Counted from the first letter of the stretch, positions 16,631 through 25,998 are shown. The stretch: DNA of 52,636 nucleotides from Flavobacteriaceae bacterium (GCA_021647885.1 JAKITV010000014.1:1-52636); one strand, 5' to 3'. Notes: generated from the sequence alone by a model not told the origin. Numbers and translations: made by a program.

Positions 16631-19600
16631 TTATCTTTTCAGAGTAAAGTGAGCTTTAAACACTTTTAATGTTCCATCTTTAGGCTCAATAAACTCTATA
16701 GTAAACCAATAATCGTTTGTGGGCATTTTTTTTCCATTAAAAGTCCCATCCCAACCAATACTAGTTGGGCTTAACTGTTTTACCAACTTTCCATATCTGT
16801 CAAATATATAAATTTTTGAGTTTGGTTGAGTTGAAATCCCTTTTATATTCCAAGTGTCATTATATCCATCATCATTAGGTGTAAAAAACTTCGGATAATC
16901 TATTACAACTTTCATTTCAGAAACTACATTGCAATTCAAAATATCTCTAACATAGATTATATGTTCGCCGCCTAAAACTCCTTCAAAAGTTGAAGAGGTT
17001 TGCCAAGATCCAGAATCTAATCTAAATTCATACTCTCCATTACCAATAACAGATACTTGTAGGATATTATTGTTAGAAAATGCATTTGTTACTAGTTCTA
17101 CTAAAATACTTTCAGGTGGATATGATCCAACAACTATTGTACTAGCAGGAATAGTACAACCTGTAACATTATTAGTGGCAAATACTGTATAATTTCCAAC
17201 AACTGTTGGTGAGTAAGTAGATGCTGTTGCTCCAAGTATTATAAAACTGTTTGGGTCTAAGTTAACTTCAGATTCTGTTCCATTATACCATTGGAAAGTA
17301 TAATCATTCACATTTAATTGAGTGTCTATTGGCGGGTTTTGTAAAAACGTTATTGTAACTGGATTAATTACCATATTGTTACTATCTAAACATATAACAT
17401 ATTGGTCTTCAATATCAATTTCTGGTACTGGATTTACAACTAAGATTAATGGAATAACTATAAAACATTCGTTGTCTATTGGTTGTACGCGTACATATAT
17501 GGTTTGTGTAACGACTTGTGTGTTTTCAAAATTTAAAATATTAATGATATTGTTGCTATTTCCGTCAATGGCATCTATTTCATTTTCGTAATAAGTAAAA
17601 ATAAAATCGGTTGCGCTTAACCCATTTAGTATTTCGGTTTCTCTTCTTGTAATATCAAAAAAATCAAAACCATTATTATCTATTTCACATTCTTCAATTA
17701 CTGAAGGCATTACATTAAGGTCTGCATATAATATTGTTGTTAATGTTAATGTTATTATTGATGTACATAAATTTGTTCCTGTAGCCAAAACCAGTATGTC
17801 TCTATCGAGTATTGTATTGATATACATCGTTGGGTTAGTAATTGGATTATTGCTGTCTAAATCTGTTTGTGACTCAAAATAAGTTAATCCTATTGAGGTG
17901 TCACCTCCAGTAATCTGAGTTTCTCTTATTGTTAAATCGTATAAAGTATCAACTTGTTCACTACAAATACGTATGTCGTCTGGAGTAAAAATTATTGGAT
18001 TGGGTATTACTACAAGTTCAAAAGTCATATCTGTACTAATACAATCTTCGGAATCAACTTGACCGTTTCCGTTTTTATCAAACTGTGCTCGTACAAATAT
18101 GGTTTGTGGATTACTAATATTAGTATAAGTTGAAGCTGTTGCAATTGGAATATTGTTTAAAGCATCTATTTCGCTTAAATGATAACTTATTAAAATTGGA
18201 TCTGTTTGTGAACCAATTACTTCAATGTTTTTTGTAAAAAAATCAAAAACCGCTTCAGTATTATCACTACATAATATATAATCTGAAATTACATTTAAAA
18301 CTGGTAACGGATTTACTGTTAGTGTAATGTGATTACCAAGACCTAAACATGCATTTACATCGTCGCTATCTACTCGTATATATATGTTTTGAATGTTTGG
18401 TGATGCATCATTTCTATGGTTACTAATATCTACAATGGCATTTGTTTCAGCTAAGGCATCAGCTTCATTTGTATAATAAGTTATAGTTAAATTTTGACCA
18501 ATTGGAAATAAGGCTTCAACTTGAACTGTTGCATCACTAAAATCGAAAGAAGCGATTCCATTTGTATTATCGCCATCTTCAAGTTTATTGTCACAAACTT
18601 CATAAGTTAAATTAAATGTGGCTGGTATTTGTGTAGCTCCTACTACCAAGTCTATTCTTGCGGTTCTAAAACATCCATTAGTAGTTTCTATTCTAGCGTA
18701 AACTATACTGTTTAATGTTATGGGGTTAGGGTAGCTTATAAAATTAGTAATCTGGTCTGCTACAAATCCTGTTTGTGCTTGCGCATCTGTTAGATAATAG
18801 GTAAAAGTTTCGTTTGCTGAGTCGTTTGATATTAACACATTGGCTTCTGTTAAATTAAACAGTGTGAAGCCATCAGCATCATTATCACACTGTGTTAACT
18901 CAACTATTGCTGTAACTACCGGAAGTGGGTTTACAACTAGATTAAATGTAGTAGTATCGTAACACAGCGTGTTTAATCTATTTTCTATTCTAGCCACTAT
19001 AAGCTGTGGGTTACTGGTATTTTGTATAGGTACTGTTATTTCTGTTCCAGCAATTGCAGTATCAGCATCTGTTTGTGAATAATAAAATTTTACTTCAAAA
19101 TCTGCAATTAATTGAGCACCTAACACTTCATTAATCTTGATCGATAAATCGAATGTCACAATCCCATTGGTGTCATTGGCATCATTGGCATTGTCACACA
19201 ATTCAAAATCTATAGGTTGATTGGCTATAGGAACTGCTTGCACCTCAATGTTAAAGTTTATAACTTCAAAACAGGTTTGAGTAATATCAGCAATACGAAT
19301 CCATATCGTTTCATATTGTAATGTATTACTATATGGTATTGTTAATGGATTTTGATTGGTTTCTGCATCAATTTGTGTTGCATGATAACTTATAGGAAAA
19401 TCTGCTGGTAATTGCGTTCCTAACACCAACGCTTCGTTTGCTGTAAAATCAAAAATTTCTATTAAATCATTGTCTGCTTCACACATAACAATATTTTCTG
19501 GAGGAATAGCAATTATTGGAGGAATAGTAAATTCTATAAACACTTCATCTGTAGAGACACAGCCTGTAGACACCTCTACTTCAACACTATAAGCACCATC

Positions 19601-20572
19601 GGCAATTACTTGTAAGGTAGTGTTTGTTTCACCTATTAATTCAATACTATCTTTAAACCATTTATATGTTGCTAAAGGCAAGCCAATGTCTGCATCTAAT
19701 ATAACCTCTGTGCCATTACAACCAGGATTACCATTTACAATGGTAAGGTCATCCCCTAAATCCAATCCTAGATTAAAACTTCCTGCTTCTAAAAAAATTG
19801 CTGAGTCCCAAATTGAATCTCCTTGATCTGCTACAACCAATTTAATCTCATAAGCTGTATTTGGTATTACGTTGGCAAAAGCTGTTAAAACTACTGTTCT
19901 TCCTCCATAATTTGTATCTCCTAAATTATAACCTTCGAAAAAAGTTGTATTTGCTGGACAAGGAGCTGAGTTATTAATATTAGTAACACTTACAGGGGTT
20001 AAATCGGGTAAAACTGCCAAATTGGTATAAGTTGTAGTGCCAACCTCTCTCAATAAAAATGCAAAACTATCAGCAAAATCACATTCAGTACTACCATCAT
20101 ACTCTTCAGAAGCCATTAAATAACGAAAACTAATGCTATTAGAAGTTGGAACAAAATCAAACTTAATAAATGTTGCATCAAAAGTATTCGTTAGCCCTAA
20201 GGCTGCTTCTAAATCTGTGTCACCAGTTAAAACATTATCAAAACTCGGAAATGGATTTGTTCCAACTACTGTGTTACCTGCTGGAAAAGCTCTTCCTGTT
20301 GTTAATACTACACCTTCATCAAAAGGAAAATTACTTCCAACAGATTTTCTAAAATATCCATAGCTTTTAATTTGCGTATCATTAGGTTGCCCACTCACTT
20401 GAAATGAAAAATTATCTACTTCAGAGCAATCACCAGAAATAAGTACATTTTCTATTAGCTCTTGTGGAGAAAAAATTGATTCGGCATCAGCAGTATCATT
20501 AATACTAATAATTTGGGTATATCCAACTAAATTGGTTAGAAAAAAAATGAAGAAAAATAATAGTTGTTTCAC
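16631..20572 (-). CDS. Choice-of-anchor L adhesin with type B T9SS sorting domain
   Basis: Secreted surface protein of 1313 residues. After the signal peptide (about 1-19) a choice-of-anchor L domain spans about 35-270 (FDEGVVLTTGRA, FRYLMASEEYDGSTECDFAD, AFLLREVG, LVVADQGDSIWDSAIFLEAG). About eight Ig-like repeats of roughly 90-110 residues follow, each with a pattern such as NPLPV, then CDN-DG-FDL, then TYY-DA, then IYVRV, then a second Cys. The end is the gliding-motility type B C-terminal domain: FFTPNDDGYNDTWNIKG, YIFDRYGKLVKQL, GWDGTFNGKKMPTNDYWF. It is exported by SprA-dependent type IX secretion and paired with the PorP/SprF gene. Confidence 0.92.
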   Translation of the reverse strand: MKQLLFFFIFFLTNLVGYTQIISINDTADAESIFSPQELIENVLISGDCSEVDNFSFQVSGQPNDTQIKSYGYFRKSVGSNFPFDEGVVLTTGRAFPAGNTVVGTNPFPSFDNVLTGDTDLEAALGLTNTFDATFIKFDFVPTSNSISFRYLMASEEYDGSTECDFADSFAFLLREVGTTTYTNLAVLPDLTPVSVTNINNSAPCPANTTFFEGYNLGDTNYGGRTVVLTAFANVIPNTAYEIKLVVADQGDSIWDSAIFLEAGSFNLGLDLGDDLTIVNGNPGCNGTEVILDADIGLPLATYKWFKDSIELIGETNTTLQVIADGAYSVEVEVSTGCVSTDEVFIEFTIPPIIAIPPENIVMCEADNDLIEIFDFTANEALVLGTQLPADFPISYHATQIDAETNQNPLTIPYSNTLQYETIWIRIADITQTCFEVINFNIEVQAVPIANQPIDFELCDNANDANDTNGIVTFDLSIKINEVLGAQLIADFEVKFYYSQTDADTAIAGTEITVPIQNTSNPQLIVARIENRLNTLCYDTTTFNLVVNPLPVVTAIVELTQCDNDADGFTLFNLTEANVLISNDSANETFTYYLTDAQAQTGFVADQITNFISYPNPITLNSIVYARIETTNGCFRTARIDLVVGATQIPATFNLTYEVCDNKLEDGDNTNGIASFDFSDATVQVEALFPIGQNLTITYYTNEADALAETNAIVDISNHRNDASPNIQNIYIRVDSDDVNACLGLGNHITLTVNPLPVLNVISDYILCSDNTEAVFDFFTKNIEVIGSQTDPILISYHLSEIDALNNIPIATASTYTNISNPQTIFVRAQFDKNGNGQVDSEDCISTDMTFELVVIPNPIIFTPDDIRICSEQVDTLYDLTIRETQITGGDTSIGLTYFESQTDLDSNNPITNPTMYINTILDRDILVLATGTNLCTSIITLTLTTILYADLNVMPSVIEECEIDNNGFDFFDITRRETEILNGLSATDFIFTYYENEIDAIDGNSNNIINILNFENTQVVTQTIYVRVQPIDNECFIVIPLILVVNPVPEIDIEDQYVICLDSNNMVINPVTITFLQNPPIDTQLNVNDYTFQWYNGTESEVNLDPNSFIILGATASTYSPTVVGNYTVFATNNVTGCTIPASTIVVGSYPPESILVELVTNAFSNNNILQVSVIGNGEYEFRLDSGSWQTSSTFEGVLGGEHIIYVRDILNCNVVSEMKVVIDYPKFFTPNDDGYNDTWNIKGISTQPNSKIYIFDRYGKLVKQLSPTSIGWDGTFNGKKMPTNDYWFTIEFIEPKDGTLKVFKAHFTLKR

Positions 20573-20595
20573 AAAAAATTTAAGTAAATGAAATC

Positions 20596-20603
20596 CAAAT
20601 ATA
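20596..20603 (-). promoter_or_regulatory. Putative -7 promoter box of the adhesin operon
   Basis: The minus strand reads TATATTTG, matching TAnnTTTG, 23 bases before the ATG at 20572. Confidence 0.5.
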
Positions 20604-20627
20604 TATATTACTCAACATTTCTTTTAT

Positions 20628-20635
20628 TATTTTTG
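20628..20635 (+). promoter_or_regulatory. Putative -7 promoter box of the nifU-like gene
   Basis: TATTTTTG matches TAnnTTTG and ends 15 bases before ATG 20651. Together with the box at 20596-20603 it forms back-to-back divergent promoters. Confidence 0.5.
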
Positions 20636-20650
20636 TAAAAAATAGTTGTA

Positions 20651-21553
20651 ATGAATAAAATCAACGTTTCAATACATGAAACCAGTAATCCATCAATTTT
20701 AAAATTTGAAACTAGCTCTTTTTTAACTAAATATGAAAGTTTTGAATTTAACAACATAGATGACGCAAAAAATTCTCCTTTAGCGCAACAGTTGTTTTAT
20801 TTACCTTTTGTAAAAAAGATATATATATCAGGCAATTTTATTGCAATTGAACGTTACGATATTGTGAAATGGGAAGACGTGCAAAATGAAGTCTCCACTC
20901 AAATAGAAGACTACCTTAATACTGGAGGAATAGTTGTTGATCCTTCGTCTGAAAAGAAAAAAACCCCTATAACTATTTATGCCGAAAGCACTCCAAACCC
21001 TTCAGTAATTAAATTTGTAGCAAATAAAAATTTAGTGTCTTCAATGTTTGAATTTTCATCAGTAGAGGAAGCAACTGTTTCACCGTTTGCCACAGCATTA
21101 TTTAATTTTACTTTTGTGAAAAGTGTTTTTTTAGACGAAAATTACATTTCTGTTACAAAACATGATGTTGCCGATTGGAATGATATTACGATGGAATTAA
21201 GAGAATTTATTAGAAGTTATATAGAGAATGGTAAAGAATTAGTTATTGTTAATGCTTCTGAAATAACAAAAAACAATGAAGCATCTAAAGAAGAAGTCTT
21301 TGAAGCTTTAGACGATATTTCCAAAGAAATTGTAAATATCCTTGAAGAATATGTAAAACCAGCTGTTGCGAGTGATGGTGGTAATATTCAATTTGAATCG
21401 TATGATGCTAACAGCAAAACTGTAAAAGTAATTTTACAAGGCGCATGTAGTGGTTGTCCTTCATCAACATTTACTTTAAAAAATGGCATAGAGAACATGC
21501 TAAAAGAAATGCTTAAAGGCAAAGTTGAAACTGTTGAAGCTATAAATGGTTAA
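20651..21553 (+). CDS. NifU-type Fe-S scaffold with two Nfu_N domains
   Basis: Cytoplasmic 300-residue protein. Two similar Nfu_N domains sit at about 3-95 (IHETSNPSILKFE, SPLAQQLFYLPFVKKIYI) and 105-200 (AESTPNPSVIKFV, SPFATALFNFTFVKSVFL). A NifU C-terminal domain follows at about 225-300 with the cluster-binding CSGC (C266, C269) in GACSGCPSSTFTL. It delivers 4Fe-4S or 2Fe-2S clusters to target proteins. The doubled N-terminal domain is visible as internal similarity. It has its own promoter box and is followed by a dodecin gene after 59 bases. Confidence 0.92.
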   Translation: MNKINVSIHETSNPSILKFETSSFLTKYESFEFNNIDDAKNSPLAQQLFYLPFVKKIYISGNFIAIERYDIVKWEDVQNEVSTQIEDYLNTGGIVVDPSSEKKKTPITIYAESTPNPSVIKFVANKNLVSSMFEFSSVEEATVSPFATALFNFTFVKSVFLDENYISVTKHDVADWNDITMELREFIRSYIENGKELVIVNASEITKNNEASKEEVFEALDDISKEIVNILEEYVKPAVASDGGNIQFESYDANSKTVKVILQGACSGCPSSTFTLKNGIENMLKEMLKGKVETVEAING

Positions 21554-21612
21554 TTTCTTGAATTAAATAATTATCTTTAACATTCATTTATTAACCTTAA
21601 AATAAAAAAGAA

Positions 21613-21813
21613 ATGGCAGTATTAAAAGTAATTGAAATCTTAGCAAATTCTAACAAGAGTTGGGAAGATGCAACTAGAAATGCAGTAAAGCACGCCTCTA
21701 AATCGTTGAAAAACATTCGCTCTGTTTATGTACAAGATCAAAGTGCAAGTGTAAACGATGATGAAATAACCGAATTTAGAGTAAACGTAAAAATAACTTT
21801 TGAAGTAAAATAA
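21613..21813 (+). CDS. Dodecin family protein
   Basis: A 66-residue cytoplasmic protein of typical dodecin length. It has the family pattern VIEILANSNKSWEDATRNAV, ASKSLKNIRSVYVQ and a C-terminal strand ITEFRVNVKITFEVK. Dodecins form 12-mers that store flavin or CoA; the tryptophan used for flavin stacking in archaeal homologues is here in KSWEDA. A strong terminator lies just after it. It is likely transcribed with the nifU-like gene 59 bases upstream or alone. Confidence 0.92.
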   Translation: MAVLKVIEILANSNKSWEDATRNAVKHASKSLKNIRSVYVQDQSASVNDDEITEFRVNVKITFEVK

Positions 21814-21832
21814 GTGTCAATCTTAAAGATTT

Positions 21833-21863
21833 AAAAGCGCTCAATTTAATGAGCGCTTTTTTT
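21833..21863 (+). terminator. Rho-independent terminator after dodecin
   Basis: A perfect 11-bp stem AAAAGCGCTCA (21833-21843) / TGAGCGCTTTT (21850-21860) with a 6-base loop continues in T to 21863. Confidence 0.92.
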
Positions 21864-21878
21864 ATACTTCATTTTATG

Positions 21879-21886
21879 TATTTTTG
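21879..21886 (+). promoter_or_regulatory. Putative -7 promoter box of the YyaL-like gene
   Basis: TATTTTTG matches TAnnTTTG between the dodecin terminator and the TTG start at 21904. The transcript would begin only about 10 bases before that codon, so the leader is short. Confidence 0.4.
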
Positions 21887-21903
21887 AGGCTAAGCAAAAA
21901 TAT

Positions 21904-24003
21904 TTGATTTTTTTGTTGTTAATTGCTGTTACACTACAAAGTTGTAAGAGTCAAACCTCCAAACAGATGGCTCATAAATATACCAACCAACTCATAAACG
22001 AAACCAGCCCGTACCTGTTACAACACGCCCACAACCCAATACATTGGAAGCCTTGGAATAAAAAAACGCTTGCTGAAGCTAAAGCACAAAATAAACTTAT
22101 AATAATTAGTGTTGGCTATGCAGCTTGCCATTGGTGTCATGTTATGGAGCATGAAAGCTTTGAAGACAGTCTTGTTGCTCAAACCATGAACTCTAATTAC
22201 ATAAGTGTTAAAGTAGATAGGGAAGAACGTCCAGACATTGATCAAGTTTACATGAATGCCGTACAACTTATGACTGGTCGTGGTGGCTGGCCTTTAAATG
22301 TTATAGCTTTACCAGACGGAAGACCGATTTGGGGAGGAACTTATTTTAAAAAAGAGCAATGGATAAATGCTTTAGAACAGATTTCAAAAATTTTTAAAGA
22401 GTCTCCTAAAAAACTTTACCAATATGCCGACAAACTAGAACAAGGTATAAAATCTTTAGATGTTGTAACTCTCAATAAAGATGAAGCTATATTTGAAAAT
22501 GAATTTATTGATAAGACTGTAAAAAAATGGTCAAGACAATTTGACATTAGAGAAGGCGGAATGAATAGGTCTCCTAAATTTATGATGCCAAATAATTATC
22601 ATTTTTTATTGCGCTATGCCTATCAAAATAATGATGAAAAATTACAAGATTATGTAAACTTAACGCTAACCAAAATGGCTTATGGTGGTATTTTTGATCA
22701 AATTGGAGGCGGTTTTTCAAGATATTCCATAGATTCTAAATGGCATGTGCCACATTTTGAAAAAATGCTTTACGATAATGCTCAACTCGTAAGTTTGTAT
22801 AGCGATGCATATGTAATCACTAAAAATAAATTATACAAAGATATTGTTTATGAAACTCTCGAATTTGTTGAGCGTGAACTTACAGATAAAGAAGGTGCAT
22901 TTTATTCTTCCCTAGATGCAGACAGTAATAATGCTTTAGGCGAACTAGAAGAAGGTGCTTTTTATGTTTGGACAAAAGAAGAACTAAAACCCTTGTTAGG
23001 AAACGATTACAATGCTTTTTCTGATTATTACAATATTAACAATTATGGTTTTTGGGAACGTAAAAACTATGTGTTGATTAGAAAAGATAGTGATGAAGAT
23101 ATAGCTGAAAAACACAAACTTTCAAATGAAGAATTATATAAAAAATTAAATGAATGGAAATCTTTACTTTTTTTAGAAAGAGAAAAACGCAATCGTCCAA
23201 GATTAGACGATAAAATACTTACCTCATGGAATGCACTAATGATTAAAGGCTATGTCGATGCTTATCGTGTCTTTGAAGAACCAAAATTTTTAGCTTCAGC
23301 AATAAAAAATGCTGAATTTATTTTGGATAAACAATTAGATACAAATGGCAGATTAAACCATAGTTATAAAGAAGGGAAGAGTACTATAAATGGTTATTTA
23401 GAAGATTATGCTACAACTATTGACGCTTTTATTACACTTTATGAAAATACTTTAGAAGAAAAATGGCTTCATACAGCTAGAGATTTAACCAATTATACTT
23501 TTAATCATTTTTTTGATGATCAAAACAAAATGTTCTATTTTACCTCTAATGAAGATCCTTCGTTAGTAACTAGAAATATTGAATATCGGGACAATGTTAT
23601 TCCTGCCAGTAACTCTATAATGGCAAAAAACTTGTTTAAACTTTCACACTATTTCGATAATGAAGCTTATCTTAAAACAGCAACTACAATGCTTAACAAT
23701 GTTAAACCTGAAATAGAAAGTTATCCTTCAAGCTATTCAAATTGGTTAGATTTAATGCTTAATTTTACTAATAAATATTACGAAGTAGCAATAGTTGGTA
23801 AGGATGTAATCGAAAAAATTAAAGACTTAAACAAAACATATATTCCTAATAAACTTATAATTGGAAGTCAAAGTGAAAACGATTTGCCTCTACTAAAAAA
23901 TAAATTTGTTGAAAACAAAACATACATTTATGTATGTGTGAATAAATCCTGTAAGCTTCCTGTAACACAAGTAAACGATGCTATAAAACAAATTAAAAAC
24001 TAA
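21904..24003 (+). CDS. Thioredoxin-domain (DUF255/YyaL, SSP411-like) lipoprotein
   Basis: 699 residues when read from TTG 21904. A short hydrophobic leader ends in lipobox LQSC (C14), then a thioredoxin-like domain (about 22-190) carries CHWC (C75, C78) in GYAACHWCHVMEHESFED, with VDREERPDIDQVYM and GGWPLNVIALPDG. An alpha/alpha-barrel domain of the glycosidase-like type fills the rest (QIGGGFSRYSIDSKWHVPHF, DDKILTSWNALMI). The activity of this family is unresolved. No ATG precedes the lipobox in frame; the first ATG (residue 22) would lose the leader. DUF1304 follows after 4 bases. Confidence 0.85.
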   Translation: MIFLLLIAVTLQSCKSQTSKQMAHKYTNQLINETSPYLLQHAHNPIHWKPWNKKTLAEAKAQNKLIIISVGYAACHWCHVMEHESFEDSLVAQTMNSNYISVKVDREERPDIDQVYMNAVQLMTGRGGWPLNVIALPDGRPIWGGTYFKKEQWINALEQISKIFKESPKKLYQYADKLEQGIKSLDVVTLNKDEAIFENEFIDKTVKKWSRQFDIREGGMNRSPKFMMPNNYHFLLRYAYQNNDEKLQDYVNLTLTKMAYGGIFDQIGGGFSRYSIDSKWHVPHFEKMLYDNAQLVSLYSDAYVITKNKLYKDIVYETLEFVERELTDKEGAFYSSLDADSNNALGELEEGAFYVWTKEELKPLLGNDYNAFSDYYNINNYGFWERKNYVLIRKDSDEDIAEKHKLSNEELYKKLNEWKSLLFLEREKRNRPRLDDKILTSWNALMIKGYVDAYRVFEEPKFLASAIKNAEFILDKQLDTNGRLNHSYKEGKSTINGYLEDYATTIDAFITLYENTLEEKWLHTARDLTNYTFNHFFDDQNKMFYFTSNEDPSLVTRNIEYRDNVIPASNSIMAKNLFKLSHYFDNEAYLKTATTMLNNVKPEIESYPSSYSNWLDLMLNFTNKYYEVAIVGKDVIEKIKDLNKTYIPNKLIIGSQSENDLPLLKNKFVENKTYIYVCVNKSCKLPVTQVNDAIKQIKN

Positions 24004-24007
24004 AATT

Positions 24008-24367
24008 ATGAACTTATTACTTACTCTCTTAATTGCATTTGTAGCCTTAGAACATCTCTATTTTCTAATTTTAGAAATGTTTTTCTGGACAAAACCAATA
24101 GGTTTAAAAACCTTTGGACTAAAATCTAAAGAATATGCCGAACAATCTAAAGTATTAGCTGCCAATCAAGGATTGTACAATGGCTTTTTAGCAGCTGGAT
24201 TGATATGGTCTATTATTGAAAAAAATACTGAAATTGCAATTTTTTTTTTAAGTTGTGTTGCAGTTGCAGGGATTTATGGTGCTTACTCTACTAAAAATAT
24301 AAGACTGTTTTATGTACAATCTGTTCCAGCTTTAATCGGTATTCTTTTATTGTATATTTCCTATTAA
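24008..24367 (+). CDS. DUF1304 family membrane protein
   Basis: A 119-residue inner-membrane protein with four predicted membrane spans (LLTLLIAFVALEHLYFLILE; GLYNGFLAAGLIWSII; IAIFFLSCVAVAGIYGAY; VPALIGILLLYIS). The family signature is the glutamate-bearing first helix plus WTKPIG, LKTFGL and NQGLYNGFLA. The biochemical role is unknown. It begins 4 bases after the YyaL-like gene and is probably co-transcribed with it. Confidence 0.88.
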   Translation: MNLLLTLLIAFVALEHLYFLILEMFFWTKPIGLKTFGLKSKEYAEQSKVLAANQGLYNGFLAAGLIWSIIEKNTEIAIFFLSCVAVAGIYGAYSTKNIRLFYVQSVPALIGILLLYISY

Positions 24368-24385
24368 TTAAATGTAAGTTTTGCT

Positions 24386-24393
24386 TAAATTTG
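24386..24393 (+). promoter_or_regulatory. Putative -7 promoter box of the hypothetical-mscS pair
   Basis: TAAATTTG matches TAnnTTTG and ends 12 bases before ATG 24406. Confidence 0.45.
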
Positions 24394-24405
24394 TAAAAAA
24401 AAGTT

Positions 24406-25137
24406 ATGAAAAAAACATTATTTACATTAATAATTCTAATTAGTTGTTTAAATATTAGTCATTCACAAGGTCAATTGAATAATCAAAATCGTTTTTCTAC
24501 TGATTTAAATGGCGTACAAAACTTTGTGGAAAGCGGTGTTTTATCAACAACCATTGGAAAAGAAAATCCAAATATTAAAGGCTCACCTTATATTACTACT
24601 AATTTTATACCTGCAAATATTTCAGTTTCTACAAATCAAATCTTTTCTGTTAAGTACAATGCATTTTTAGATGAATTTGAAGTGTTGGGCAAAGATGATG
24701 TTATTTATGCTATAAACAAGAATGAAAGTAAAGACGTAACAATAATTATGTTAAATACAAAAAAGAAATATCAAGTTTTCAATTACTTTAATAGTGAAAA
24801 TGACTTAGATTTAGGATATTTCATACATCTAAATAATCCGAATTCTGAAATCAAACTATTAAAAAAAGAAAAAATTATTTTCATTAGTGAGAAACTATCT
24901 TCAACTGGTTATGACAAAGCACAACCAGCTGAATATAAAAGATCCAAAGATAAATTCTACTTAAAAATTAGAGATCTTGAAGTCATTTTATTACCAAAAA
25001 ATAAAAAGAAATTAACTAAACTTTTTCTTGGTAGTGAAAAGGAAATTTTAAATTTTATTAAAACTGAAAAAATAAAACTAAATAAAGAAACAGATTTGGT
25101 AAAACTGATTAATTATTTAAATCAAATTCGTTCATAA
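24406..25137 (+). CDS. Exported protein of unknown function
   Basis: A 243-residue protein that I do not assign to a named family. A signal peptide is clear (about 1-20, ending SHSQ), so it is periplasmic or outer-membrane. The mature part is rich in N, K, I and S. It has a short motif cluster GKENPNIKGSPYITTNFIP near residue 50 and a lysine-rich C terminus (RDLEVILLPKNKKKL). There is no cysteine after the signal region and no membrane span. It lies 4 bases before an MscS channel gene and shares its promoter, so a role linked to envelope stress is possible but not shown. Confidence 0.6.
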   Translation: MKKTLFTLIILISCLNISHSQGQLNNQNRFSTDLNGVQNFVESGVLSTTIGKENPNIKGSPYITTNFIPANISVSTNQIFSVKYNAFLDEFEVLGKDDVIYAINKNESKDVTIIMLNTKKKYQVFNYFNSENDLDLGYFIHLNNPNSEIKLLKKEKIIFISEKLSSTGYDKAQPAEYKRSKDKFYLKIRDLEVILLPKNKKKLTKLFLGSEKEILNFIKTEKIKLNKETDLVKLINYLNQIRS

Positions 25138-25141
25138 ATTT

Positions 25142-25945
25142 ATGGAATATATTGAAAAACTGTGGACTCTTATTTTAAACTTTTCTCCTCAAATATTAAC
25201 TGCTTTGGCAATTTTAATTATTGGGCTTTTTCTAATTCGAATTGTTACAAAACTTTCAAGAAAAATGATGAAGAAAAGTGGTGTAGATGTAACATTGCAA
25301 AAATTTCTATCTAATCTTGTAGGTTGGACTCTTAAAATATTATTATTTGTTGTAGTTATTTCAAAATTAGGCATAGAAACTACATCTTTTGCAGCAATTT
25401 TAGCTGCTGCTGGTTTAGCAATTGGTTTAGCACTACAAGGCTCTTTAGCCAATTTTGCTGGAGGTGTTTTAATTATGATTTTTAAACCTATAAAGATTGG
25501 AGATCTTATTGAAGCTCAAGGAGAAATTGGTGTTGTTAAAGAAATAGAAATTTTTACAACCAAATTAACTGGTCTTTCTAACAAAGAAATTATTATACCT
25601 AATGGTTCTCTTTCTAATGGAAATATTGTTAACTATACTACTGAAGGCACACGTCGTGTAGATCTAGTTTTTGGTGTTGGTTACGATTCTGATATTAAAA
25701 AGACTAAAGAGGTGTTGTTAAATGTTTTGACGTCTCATCCAATGGTACTACAAGATCCTGCTCCAACAGTAAACGTATCTGAATTAGCTGATAGCTCTAT
25801 AAATTTTGCTGTTAGACCTTGGTGTAATACAGACGATTATTGGACTGTCTTTTTTGATGTTACTGAAAACACCAAAGAAGCTCTTGATGCTGCTGGAATA
25901 GAAATTCCTTATCCACATCAAGTTGAGATACGTAAGGAAGGTTAA
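25142..25945 (+). CDS. Small-conductance mechanosensitive channel (MscS family)
   Basis: Inner-membrane channel of 267 residues that opens on membrane tension and releases osmolytes after hypo-osmotic shock. Three membrane helices are present. The pore-lining TM3 is visible as AAILAAAGLAIGLALQGSLANFAGG (positions about 88-112), followed by the beta domain (KIGDLIEAQGEIGVVKEIEIF, IIIPNGSLSNGNIVNYT). Its size matches E. coli MscS (286 residues). It follows the hypothetical gene by 4 bases and is followed by a repeat and a terminator. Confidence 0.95.
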   Translation: MEYIEKLWTLILNFSPQILTALAILIIGLFLIRIVTKLSRKMMKKSGVDVTLQKFLSNLVGWTLKILLFVVVISKLGIETTSFAAILAAAGLAIGLALQGSLANFAGGVLIMIFKPIKIGDLIEAQGEIGVVKEIEIFTTKLTGLSNKEIIIPNGSLSNGNIVNYTTEGTRRVDLVFGVGYDSDIKKTKEVLLNVLTSHPMVLQDPAPTVNVSELADSSINFAVRPWCNTDDYWTVFFDVTENTKEALDAAGIEIPYPHQVEIRKEG

Positions 25946-25976
25946 AGTCCTTTCCTTAATCCTCTCTCCTGGAAAA
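25946..25976. repeat. Degenerate intergenic repeat, copy B
   Basis: It begins right after the mscS stop and reads AGTCCTTTCCTTAATCC then TCTCTCCTGGAAAAG. It aligns loosely with 11925-11961. Both end beside a gene boundary. The similarity is imperfect. Confidence 0.3.
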
Positions 25977-25998
25977 GTAAATTATTAATAACAAAAAG

